Below are positions 15,972 to 23,337 of a stretch of DNA of 33,279 bases, piece after piece. Position 1 is the stretch's first letter. Each line of letters begins with the position of its first letter. Source of the stretch: an uncultured Granulicatella sp. (GTDB taxonomy: Bacteria > Bacillota > Bacilli > Lactobacillales > Aerococcaceae); assembly GCF_938030755.1 (NCBI RefSeq), contig NZ_CALHIF010000066.1:1-33279 (forward strand), written 5' to 3'. The notes beneath the pieces were generated by a model. That model searched no databases and had not been told where the DNA came from. It saw only the letters and a program-made list of their open reading frames with translations. The position numbers and the translations under genes were made by a program.

Positions 15972-16862
15972 CTACATTTTTTCTAAACGTTTAATACGGT
16001 TTTCCGTTGAAGGGTGGGTTGCAAAGAGTGAATCTCCACTTTCTCCAAACGGATTCGAAATGTATAATGTTGCACTTTGTTTATTAGCTTCTGTCATTGG
16101 CGGTGCTTCAGAAATCTTTCTTAGGGCAGAAATAAGTCCATAAGGATTTCTTGTGAATTCGACTGCTGTTGCATCCGCTAAATATTCACGGTTTCTGGAT
16201 AATGCGAGTTGTAAAATCGTCGACATAAAAGGTCCAAGAATCATTGCGACTAGACCAATCACCATAAAAATTGCATTGGCTCCGTCTTCATCATCATTAT
16301 CACTACTTCTTCTTCCGCCACCCCAGAACATCATTCGACTACCGAATTGAACCAGTAATGCTATGACTGCTCCAAGCGCAATAGCGATGGTTTGTAAACG
16401 AACATCATAGTTGCGAATATGCCCAAATTCATGAGCAATAACGCCTTCCAATTCCTCACGATTTAATCGTTCAAGTAACCCAGTTGTCACTGCTACTGCT
16501 GCTGTTTGAGGCGAACTTCCTGTTGCAAAAGCATTCGGAGATTCATCTTGAATAATAAACACTCGAGGCATTGGAACTTGAGCAACCATCGACATATCTG
16601 TCACAATATTCCATAACATTGGCGCTTGATTCTTATCCGTGATTTCTCGGGCATGATTTAACTGCATCACTACATTTGTCGCATTCGAAATCATCATCAA
16701 TGAATAAATTCCACCAATCACTACAGCAAGGATTACTCCAGCTGTTGCATTATTTAATGTGAAATACCCGATGCCGATTCCTACCGCGATGAAGAGCACC
16801 ATATATAAAGCAATCACAACAATTGTTCTTCTTTTATTAGAAGCAATTTGCTGATGTAACAT
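15972..16862 (-). CDS. htpX: Zinc metalloprotease HtpX (M48B)
   Basis: A 296-residue membrane metalloprotease linked to quality control of membrane proteins. The zinc motif HEFGH is at residues 144-148 (His144, Glu145, His148). The third ligand is probably the Glu of NREYLADATAVEF near residue 224. Four membrane segments are visible: two at the N-terminus (about 13-34 and 40-58) and two after the zinc motif. Length is normal. It follows lemA by 32 bases; the lemA-htpX pair is common in Lactobacillales and suggests joint action at the membrane. Confidence 0.96.
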   Translation of the reverse strand: MLHQQIASNKRRTIVVIALYMVLFIAVGIGIGYFTLNNATAGVILAVVIGGIYSLMMISNATNVVMQLNHAREITDKNQAPMLWNIVTDMSMVAQVPMPRVFIIQDESPNAFATGSSPQTAAVAVTTGLLERLNREELEGVIAHEFGHIRNYDVRLQTIAIALGAVIALLVQFGSRMMFWGGGRRSSDNDDEDGANAIFMVIGLVAMILGPFMSTILQLALSRNREYLADATAVEFTRNPYGLISALRKISEAPPMTEANKQSATLYISNPFGESGDSLFATHPSTENRIKRLEKM

Positions 16863-16894
16863 ATCAGTACTCCTTCCTTCAGATTAACGATTGA

Positions 16895-17455
16895 TTAGAA
16901 TTTAACTTCAGGAACTTTACGAGCTTCTACTGGAGTTTCTAACAATTCTTCTTTTGTAAATCCACCAAATCCAGCAACGATGTTTGTTGGAATAGATTCA
17001 ACAGTAATATTGTATTTCGCAACACTTGAATTGTACAATTGGCGAGAATAAGAAATTTTGTTTTCTGTATTTGTCAATTCTTCTTGTAAGTTTAAGAAAT
17101 TTGTGTTGGCTTTTAAATCTGGATAGCTTTCCGCTAAAGCAAAAACCGTTTTTAAAGCACCTGATAATTGGTTAGATGCATCCATTTTTTCTTGTGGTGA
17201 AACATCATTTCCCATCCCAGCGATTTGGTTTCTCATCGCGATAACTTGAGATAATGTTTCTTGTTCGTGTTTTGCATATCCTTTTACCGTTTCAACAAGG
17301 TTTGGAATTAAGTCATTACGACGTTGCAATTGAACATCGATTTGTGCCCAAGCTTCCTTCACCCAGTTTTTTTGTTGTACAAGGCTGTTGTATGCGAAAA
17401 CGCCCCAAATAACTAGCACAACTACAATTCCTAAAATAGTATATACTACTGACAT
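16895..17455 (-). CDS. lemA: LemA family protein
   Basis: A 186-residue LemA protein. A single N-terminal membrane segment (residues about 3-22) is followed by a helical cytoplasmic or extracytoplasmic domain with the family signature NSLVQQKNWVKEAWAQID and VQLQRRNDLIPNLVETVKGY. The C-terminus also matches the family (KYNITVESIPTNIVAGFGGF). Its biochemical role is not defined; in this arrangement it accompanies the HtpX protease. It is the first gene of the operon, with a plausible promoter at 17487-17517. Confidence 0.95.
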   Translation of the reverse strand: MSVVYTILGIVVVLVIWGVFAYNSLVQQKNWVKEAWAQIDVQLQRRNDLIPNLVETVKGYAKHEQETLSQVIAMRNQIAGMGNDVSPQEKMDASNQLSGALKTVFALAESYPDLKANTNFLNLQEELTNTENKISYSRQLYNSSVAKYNITVESIPTNIVAGFGGFTKEELLETPVEARKVPEVKF

Positions 17456-17486
17456 AATGTCACGCTCCTTTAATTTAAGTACCCCT

Positions 17487-17517
17487 ATTGTACCATATTT
17501 TCAAAATTACGTGTAAA
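17487..17517 (-). promoter_or_regulatory. Promoter of lemA-htpX
   Basis: On the minus strand TACAAT (17492-17487) is preceded by TTTACA (17517-17512, spacing 19) or TTACAC (spacing 18). GGAGCG precedes the lemA ATG. Confidence 0.5.
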
Positions 17518-17598
17518 ATAGAAGATAAATATATTATATCAGATTACAAGGCTGTGTACATCCTCCTCAGGTCAAAATGAACAGCCTAAAGGAGATTT

Positions 17599-18312
17599 AT
17601 GATTCAAAACCACTTTTTATCCCCCATCCAACAGGATATCCCTGAAGAGTATCCTTTGCCTATCCCTAAAGCATATATCGATTTTATTCGCGAAAATGGA
17701 GCAGGATATTTCAAAGACACTAAAATTTATACAAGCGAGCCTACTCGATTTGGGATCGATTATGCTTTATGTAATGGAATTTGCGGTTTTACTTCGGGCG
17801 ATTTTTTCCCTAGTATCTTTTGCAAAGAATGGCAAAGTGAACAGACTTCCCTGCCTGAGTATTTGATTGTTTTCTTCCAGGATGGCCCTGTCTATTATTG
17901 CTTTGATGTCCAAAAAGGCCCTCATTCAGAACCGAGTATTCGTTTAGTGGATACAGAAATGGATCAATGGCTCACCTTAGCGGAGAACTTCTCTTCATTT
18001 CTAGAACAATTACACGAAACTACCGAAGAGATTTCTTATGATTCTAAAGATTGGGTTTCTATTCATACTTTAAATCAACACATGGGTCAAAGAAACATCC
18101 CCTATCAAGAAGAGCTACTAGAAATTCTGCAAGATTCTACTCCCCAGCTATTTCTTCGTTGGGTAGCATACCTCTTGGAATATTCTAAAAATGAAAATGA
18201 GCGAAACATTGCTCTGGAGAGATTTCAGTTTGTTCAATCATATCTCTCCTTACAATTTTCTTCGTTTCCAGAGTATCAAATCTGTTGCCAATACAGCCAA
18301 CCAGAATCATAA
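17599..18312 (+). CDS. SMI1/KNR4 (SUKH) family protein, likely orphan immunity protein
   Basis: A 237-residue soluble protein with the SUKH-1 pattern: PKAYIDFIRENGAGYF near the N-terminus (about 24-39), then LPEYLIVFFQDGPVYYCFD in the middle (about 85-103), and WLTLAENFSSFLEQL (about 124-138). After this domain it carries about 95 more residues with no recognised domain. SUKH proteins are often immunity proteins against polymorphic toxins. No toxin gene is in the window, so the gene is an orphan or serves another role. AAAGGAG precedes the ATG. It converges on cdd with a shared terminator. Confidence 0.75.
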   Translation: MIQNHFLSPIQQDIPEEYPLPIPKAYIDFIRENGAGYFKDTKIYTSEPTRFGIDYALCNGICGFTSGDFFPSIFCKEWQSEQTSLPEYLIVFFQDGPVYYCFDVQKGPHSEPSIRLVDTEMDQWLTLAENFSSFLEQLHETTEEISYDSKDWVSIHTLNQHMGQRNIPYQEELLEILQDSTPQLFLRWVAYLLEYSKNENERNIALERFQFVQSYLSLQFSSFPEYQICCQYSQPES

Positions 18313-18345
18313 AAGGCTTTAGAACAGTGTTCTAAAGCCTTTTCG
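18311..18345. terminator. Bidirectional terminator between the SUKH gene and cdd
   Basis: A perfect 15-bp inverted repeat: AAAAGGCTTTAGAAC (18311-18325) and its complement (18329-18343), with a 3-base loop. It has T-runs on both strands and serves the two convergent genes. Confidence 0.93.
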
Positions 18346-18346
18346 A

Positions 18347-18751
18347 TTACATATTCAATGTTGTAAATGAGTAAGGAACTAACTCCTCTAATTTTAATTC
18401 AAGGATATCTCCTTTTCCATTCAATAGAAATACTGGAATTTCTGGTCCACAGAACTCAACCATGACTTGACGGCAAATATTACAAGGAGGTAGGAATCCT
18501 TCAGTCTTTCCTGCAACAGCAATGGCTGCAATATCTCCTTGGCGGTAGCCTTGAGAAGCTCCATAAAAAATGGCACTGCGTTCCGCACAGTTTGTCACAC
18601 CAAACGATACATTCTCCACATTCGCTCCTGTAATCACGCGTCCATCCTTGTATAAAACAGCCGCACCTACAGGAAATTTTGAATAAGGACAGTAGGCATT
18701 TTTTAATACTTCTTTTGCTTGCTCCATAAGAGCTACTTTATCAATCGTCAT
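18347..18751 (-). CDS. cdd: Cytidine deaminase
   Basis: A 134-residue zinc enzyme that deaminates cytidine and deoxycytidine to uridine forms in pyrimidine salvage. The zinc motifs are CAERSA (Cys55, Glu57 as the catalytic acid) and PPCNICRQ (Cys90, Cys93). This is the tetrameric Cdd type with three cysteine ligands, and the length is normal. AAGGAG precedes the ATG. It is monocistronic, with its own promoter at 18783-18810. Confidence 0.96.
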   Translation of the reverse strand: MTIDKVALMEQAKEVLKNAYCPYSKFPVGAAVLYKDGRVITGANVENVSFGVTNCAERSAIFYGASQGYRQGDIAAIAVAGKTEGFLPPCNICRQVMVEFCGPEIPVFLLNGKGDILELKLEELVPYSFTTLNM

Positions 18752-18782
18752 TCGTCGAACTCCTTTTTATTGTTGTATTCCT

Positions 18783-18810
18783 ATTATACAGATTTTAATA
18801 ATAGTTTCAA
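18783..18810 (-). promoter_or_regulatory. Promoter of cdd
   Basis: On the minus strand TTGAAA (18810-18805) and a perfect TATAAT (18788-18783) are 16 bases apart, about 31 bases before the ATG. Confidence 0.7.
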
Positions 18811-18899
18811 TACTCAAAAATTTAAATTTCCTACCAGAGTCCTAGGTTATGCCCCTTTAACTGTGGTACACTAGGTTCATTAGTGAAAGGAGCTAAACG

Positions 18900-21425
18900 A
18901 TGCTACAGTTACAACATATTTCAAAAGTTTATCATACAGCTAATCAAGAGTTTCACGCGTTGAAGGATATCTCGATTCGCTTCCGTAAAAATGAGTTTGT
19001 CTCCATTCTCGGGCAATCGGGTTCTGGGAAAACCACCCTATTAAATATCATCGGTGGACTCGATCAATACACATCTGGTGATTTACTCATCCAAGGAAAA
19101 TCAACGAAGCAATTTAAAGACCGAGATTGGGATAGCTACAGAAACCACACAATCGGATTCGTCTTCCAATCGTATAATCTCATCGGCCACCAAACGGCAC
19201 TCTCGAACGTCGAGATTGCGATGACGCTCTCTGGTGTTTCAAAAGCAGAACGCAAAAAACGTGCCATCGAAGCGCTCGAACGCGTTGGATTGAAAGACCA
19301 TTTATATAAGAAGCCAAGTCAGATGTCTGGGGGACAAATGCAACGGATTGCGATTGCGCGTGCCCTTGTCAATAACCCAAAAGTAGTTTTAGCCGACGAA
19401 CCGACTGGAGCGCTCGATTCTGAGACTTCCCTTCAAATCATGGAGTTATTAAAAGACATTGCCAAGGAACGTCTGGTCATCATGGTGACGCATAACCCAG
19501 AACTTGCTGAAAAATATTCTACTCGAATTGTACAAGTGTTGGATGGCAGTATCTTGAGCGACTCAGATCCGTATAACCCAACAGAGGAGATAACACAAGG
19601 CGATATTCAGTTCACAAAAACGAAGATGAGTTTTATTACGGCGTTGGCCCTTTCGTTTAATAACTTATTGACGAAGAAAGGCCGTACCTTCCTGACTGCC
19701 TTTGCAGGTTCTATCGGGATTATCGGGATTGCCCTCATCTTAGCTCTTTCAAATGGTGTAAGTGACTATGTGAAGAAAGTGCAAGAAGATACCCTCGTTT
19801 CTCTTCCGCTGACGATTAGCGAGCAGAACCAAAGCAATCTGCTAGCGACCTCTCCGGATTTAAGCGATAAGCCTTATAAAGACAATAACGAGCTCGGCGT
19901 CAATACGGTGTTGACGAATTTATTGAAAAAACAAATTGGGAAAAACGACATCGCGTCCTTCAAGGCATACTTGGACGAACACGCATCTGAAGTCGCAAAA
20001 TTGGCAAAAGACATTCGTTATCAATACAATTTACAACCATATATTTATGCGAGCGATACTTCCAATGGTCCAAAAAGTATCCTTCCTTCCACTCTTGCAG
20101 ATGAAGTCGAAACCTCTAACCAAACAATGAAAGGCTACTTGCATAATATTGACTATTGGAGTGAACTTTCGAGTGATACGACCATGTTAGAAAGTCAGTA
20201 CGATGTTTTGGAAGGACGTTTTCCAACAGATAAATCAGAAATTGTTTTGATTGTTGACGAAGATAACCAAATCAGTGACCTCCTCCTTTATAGCTTACGC
20301 ATCAAAAATCCAAGCGAATTAAACGATGTGAAGAAACTGGACGAACTCAAATCACAAACGTATCAATATAGCGATTTCATTGGAAAAACATTCAAAGCCG
20401 TTGTCAATACGAATCGATTCGTTAAGGAGAACAACCAATGGATTAATAAAATTGACGACAAATCGTATATGAAAACACAAATTGAGAATGGCCTTGAGCT
20501 TAAAATCGTCGGTGTTCTCCGTCAAAAAGAAGGCACAAGATCTAGTGTAAACTCTCCTTCTGGCGGTGTGGCTTATACAAGCGCCCTTATCGATTACACT
20601 TCTGAACAAATTCAAAATAGTGACATCGTGAAGGAACAAGAAGCCAACCCAACCATTAATGTATTTACTGGAAAAGAATTTGCCAAAGATCCAAAACCAT
20701 TCAATTCGGCTGATTTAACCGAAGAAGAAAAAATTCAATTGGCAAAAATGACGCCTGAACAACAAGTGCAATACATCCAACAATACAACGACAACTTGGC
20801 TGCCACTTACGAGGAAAACCTCGCAAAATTGGGTGTCATCGACAAATCCAAACCGGCTGCCATCGAGTTCTACACCTCTTCGTTCCAACAAAAACAAGAG
20901 TTGAAGGATTTCATCAACTCCTATAACACGGCCAAAAAAGACGCCGGCGAAGACGATAAAGTGCTCGCCTACTCCGACGATATTCAAACCATCATGTCAT
21001 CCATTACAACAATGGTGGGCGTGATAACAACGGTGCTCGTTGGTTTTGTGGCTATCTCCCTTATCGTTTCATCGATTATGATTGCGATTATCACGTATAT
21101 CTCAGTTCTCGAACGTACAAAAGAAATTGGAATCTTACGTGCAATGGGAGCTTCCAAGAAAGATATCCGTCGCATTTTTACCGCAGAAACTGCTATCGAA
21201 GGATTTATCTCCGGGGTGCTCGGTATCGCGATTACGCTCCTTGCGACTTTCCCTATTAATGCGATTGTTGCACAAACAACCAAAGTCGACGGCGTTGCAC
21301 AATTACCATGGGATGCCGCTCTTATCCTAATTCTCATTTCTATCTTTCTTACAGTATTAGCTGGTCTCATCCCTTCACGCATTGCAGCGAAGAAAGATCC
21401 AGTCGAATCGCTCCGCAGCGAATAA
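18900..21425 (+). CDS. ABC transporter, fused ATPase and FtsX-type permease
   Basis: An 841-residue fusion of a MacB-like ATPase and an FtsX-like permease. In the ATPase: Walker A GQSGSGKT (38-45), signature MSGGQ (142-146), Walker B VVLADEP (162-168), H-loop His198. A first membrane segment lies at about 260-282. A large extracytoplasmic region follows (about 283-690). Three C-terminal membrane segments follow, with ISVLERTKEIGILRAMGASK typical of FtsX domains. Such MacB-type proteins usually act mechanically on envelope substrates or export lipids or peptides; here the substrate is unknown and no two-component system is adjacent. AAAGGAG precedes the ATG. A strong terminator follows. Confidence 0.92.
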   Translation: MLQLQHISKVYHTANQEFHALKDISIRFRKNEFVSILGQSGSGKTTLLNIIGGLDQYTSGDLLIQGKSTKQFKDRDWDSYRNHTIGFVFQSYNLIGHQTALSNVEIAMTLSGVSKAERKKRAIEALERVGLKDHLYKKPSQMSGGQMQRIAIARALVNNPKVVLADEPTGALDSETSLQIMELLKDIAKERLVIMVTHNPELAEKYSTRIVQVLDGSILSDSDPYNPTEEITQGDIQFTKTKMSFITALALSFNNLLTKKGRTFLTAFAGSIGIIGIALILALSNGVSDYVKKVQEDTLVSLPLTISEQNQSNLLATSPDLSDKPYKDNNELGVNTVLTNLLKKQIGKNDIASFKAYLDEHASEVAKLAKDIRYQYNLQPYIYASDTSNGPKSILPSTLADEVETSNQTMKGYLHNIDYWSELSSDTTMLESQYDVLEGRFPTDKSEIVLIVDEDNQISDLLLYSLRIKNPSELNDVKKLDELKSQTYQYSDFIGKTFKAVVNTNRFVKENNQWINKIDDKSYMKTQIENGLELKIVGVLRQKEGTRSSVNSPSGGVAYTSALIDYTSEQIQNSDIVKEQEANPTINVFTGKEFAKDPKPFNSADLTEEEKIQLAKMTPEQQVQYIQQYNDNLAATYEENLAKLGVIDKSKPAAIEFYTSSFQQKQELKDFINSYNTAKKDAGEDDKVLAYSDDIQTIMSSITTMVGVITTVLVGFVAISLIVSSIMIAIITYISVLERTKEIGILRAMGASKKDIRRIFTAETAIEGFISGVLGIAITLLATFPINAIVAQTTKVDGVAQLPWDAALILILISIFLTVLAGLIPSRIAAKKDPVESLRSE

Positions 21426-21437
21426 CAACTAAATCTC

Positions 21438-21480
21438 AAAAGGTGGATAAAGTCCAAGACTTTACCCACCTTTCTTATTT
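21438..21480 (+). terminator. Terminator of the ABC transporter gene
   Basis: AAAGGTGG (21439-21446) pairs with CCACCTTT (21466-21473), with a further 7-bp inner stem (TAAAGTC/GACTTTA). The T-rich TTTCTTATTT follows, about 15 bases past the stop codon. Confidence 0.9.
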
Positions 21481-21527
21481 CCAAAATTAACATATATGTT
21501 AATTAACAAATATGTTAATTTTGGAAA
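21478..21527. repeat. Fifty-base near-complete palindrome with two nested 16-bp dyads
   Basis: The 18 bases at 21478-21495 are the exact reverse complement of 21510-21527, with a 14-base centre. Inside, TTAACATATATGTTAA and TTAACAAATATGTTAA lie back to back. It can form one long hairpin or two smaller ones. It overlaps the T-tail of the preceding terminator. Confidence 0.7.
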
Positions 21528-21658
21528 GCCTTACCCAGCACCTCTGGAGTCTTAAAAGCAAAAGACAACTCGACTTCTCACGACCAATTGTATTAGCACC
21601 AAGGTTAGCGTAAGGACAGAATTTAATTCAAAACTTATTCAGTGGAACGAAAAAACAC

Positions 21659-21711
21659 CTTCAGATGATATAGTGGTATCCTTACATTTACCACTATTAA
21701 AACATCTGAAG
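21659..21711. other. Strong two-part hairpin in the ABC-pepC gap
   Basis: CTTCAGATG (21659-21667) pairs with CATCTGAAG (21703-21711), and within it ATAGTGGTA pairs with TACCACTAT. The 10-base loop is CCTTACATT-like. There is no T-tract. The rest of the 439-base gap (21426-21864) shows no convincing coding frame. Confidence 0.6.
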
Positions 21712-21758
21712 ATGTTTACAGTGAAACTGATTTGGTTTATTGATAAAGTTGAGCTCGC

Positions 21759-21855
21759 CATCGCAGAAATGGCGTGCGTTTCCCGAAACGTCCGCACGAC
21801 TCGTTCCGAGTCCCTTCCGGCGTTCCAGTCCAACGGTCCATTTCTGAGCGCGATG
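21759..21855. ncRNA. Cloverleaf-like structured element next to the pepC stop
   Basis: CAGAAATGG (21764-21772) pairs perfectly with CCATTTCTG (21838-21846), extended by CATCG/CGATG (21759-21763, 21851-21855). Within are CGTGCG/CGCACG (21773-21778, 21793-21798), GACTCG/CGAGTC (21798-21803, 21807-21812) and a weak CGTT/AACG stem. The segment is clearly richer in GC than its surroundings. It is not a tRNA: T-arm, anticodon arm and acceptor lengths do not fit. It lies 10 bases past the pepC stop, so it could be a 3' element of that transcript, or an independent repeat. The strand is undetermined. Confidence 0.5.
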
Positions 21856-21864
21856 TCTCACATC

Positions 21865-23190
21865 CTAGGCTAAGGACCCCATTGGATCCCATGGGGCTAA
21901 CACAATTGGTTCGCTGTTGAAAGCGTCGAGTTGCTCTTTTGTAAGCAAGTCTTTTCTGATAACGATCTGGTACGTAAACTCATCCATCCACGCATCGCTC
22001 ATCATCCAGAACCCTTCAACCCCAGATTCTTCACCCCAACTGTTTTCCACTTTCCAGCGATTTGGTTTGCCATCGACAAGGTTCACCCCTGTTAATACCA
22101 TCGCGTGCGTCATTAAGCTATCGCCGTATTCAAGACGTTCACCTTTTGTGAGTGAATAGTCGATTCCCGTTAAGCCTTTAAGGTCGAAGTTGTTTAGAGC
22201 TAGACGGCCATTTCCCCGGTTTGAAGATTGACCGACATCGCAACCGAACCAGACAGACTCGCCTTGTTCTAGTTGGCGAATCGCTAACGCTTTGAACGTT
22301 GCCATATCAAGGTTCAAGTAGCGCACTTGGTTCCCAACGACATTTCCAAGCATCTCAACAGTGTATGAACGGTTGAATGGTTTGTCCGCTGTTGGTGAGT
22401 TGATAATAGACACGTAATCGTCCAAGTTCAAGCCTACGAATTGTTCGAAGAAGCTTTGCGGTGTCAAGTTCAAGTGACGATGGAATTCCTTGTCTTTATC
22501 GCGATATTCGAAATCGAATGTTTCTGGCGGAGTTCCGAGAGTCACGCTTAGTAAGTCATACACTTCTTGCATTAATTGTTTACGTGTTTCTTTGATTTCC
22601 TCTTCGCTAGCACCTCTTGCCACTAAGTCACGGAGCACTTTTGCGTCTTGGCGAAGTTTTTTATTTAAATATTTGTTCAAATCGCTTGAAGCCGAGCTTG
22701 AAAAACTTTCAGGCATCACACTCTTTGGCACAACTCCATATTTTTTGAAGATAGACACAATCATATCCCATTGCCCACCGTCTTGTTGAGGGGTTTGTAA
22801 AAGGAAGGCTACATTGCGGCTTGTCACAGGTTCGCCCGCTGTTTTTAAAATATTTTCATGGAAATAATTGGCCTTTTCGTATTTATCCCAAAAGAAAGTA
22901 TAACTTTGTGAGAGTTCAAATTCTTCGAGCTTGAAGTTATTAAAGAGTCTGTGGCGGAATGTATTCAGCGCTGCAAACATCCAGCAACGACCAGAAGCCT
23001 TTTGGTTGGCTACTTTTCCGTGTTCCAAATCAATCGAATACACCGGCTGATTTTCCACAACAGACGCAACCGTCTCACTAGATCCTTTCAAACCATTCTT
23101 CACCGCAGCATTTTGGGCCACAATACGCTCTGGCTTACTTCGAAAACTTTCTTTATATTGTTTCGTCAATTCCTTCGTTAACGTAAACAT
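21865..23190 (-). CDS. pepC: Aminopeptidase C (bleomycin hydrolase family)
   Basis: A 441-residue cytoplasmic cysteine aminopeptidase (C1B) that trims peptides from the N-terminus. The catalytic Cys is in ASGRCWMFA (Cys69), the His in THAMVLTGV (near residue 362) and the Asn in VENSWG. The C-terminus (APWDPMGSLA) is complete, as needed for the family's C-terminal arm in the active-site channel. I start at the ATG at 23190, with AAAGGAG about 9 bases upstream; a GTG lies directly before it. It is monocistronic with a promoter at 23221-23249. No T-rich terminator follows; the structured element at 21759-21855 does. Confidence 0.96.
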   Translation of the reverse strand: MFTLTKELTKQYKESFRSKPERIVAQNAAVKNGLKGSSETVASVVENQPVYSIDLEHGKVANQKASGRCWMFAALNTFRHRLFNNFKLEEFELSQSYTFFWDKYEKANYFHENILKTAGEPVTSRNVAFLLQTPQQDGGQWDMIVSIFKKYGVVPKSVMPESFSSSASSDLNKYLNKKLRQDAKVLRDLVARGASEEEIKETRKQLMQEVYDLLSVTLGTPPETFDFEYRDKDKEFHRHLNLTPQSFFEQFVGLNLDDYVSIINSPTADKPFNRSYTVEMLGNVVGNQVRYLNLDMATFKALAIRQLEQGESVWFGCDVGQSSNRGNGRLALNNFDLKGLTGIDYSLTKGERLEYGDSLMTHAMVLTGVNLVDGKPNRWKVENSWGEESGVEGFWMMSDAWMDEFTYQIVIRKDLLTKEQLDAFNSEPIVLAPWDPMGSLA

Positions 23191-23220
23191 CACTTCATCT
23201 CCTTTAACCTTAATATTCTT

Positions 23221-23249
23221 ATCGTACTCCTCTTAAGAAACGGATGCAA
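23221..23249 (-). promoter_or_regulatory. Promoter of pepC
   Basis: On the minus strand TTGCAT (23249-23244) and TACGAT (23226-23221) are 17 bases apart, about 31 bases before the ATG. Confidence 0.55.
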
Positions 23250-23297
23250 TACGATTTAATAAAAAAGCAACAATATTCTTTATATTTTGTTTCCATC

Positions 23298-23326
23298 AAA
23301 AAAGACGGTATCCCTACCGCCTTTTT
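23298..23326 (-). terminator. Terminator of the histidine-triad protein gene
   Basis: On the minus strand GGCGGTA (23321-23315) pairs with TACCGTC (23310-23304, one G-T pair) around GGGA, followed by six T. It begins about 12 bases past the stop. Confidence 0.9.
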
Positions 23327-23337
23327 CTAACACCCTC

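Noticed and set aside
20352..20987. Antisense open frames within the ABC transporter gene
   Set aside because: They are shadows of the well-supported plus-strand coding sequence and lack start signals.
21640..21653. CAGTGGAACGAAAA, identical to a stretch common in cloning vectors
   Set aside because: Only 14 bases match and the flanks differ; no vector genes are present. Taken as chance.
21639..21873. Short open frames on both strands between the ABC gene and pepC
   Set aside because: No ribosome binding site, and the frames run through the hairpin and cloverleaf structures; better explained as non-coding.
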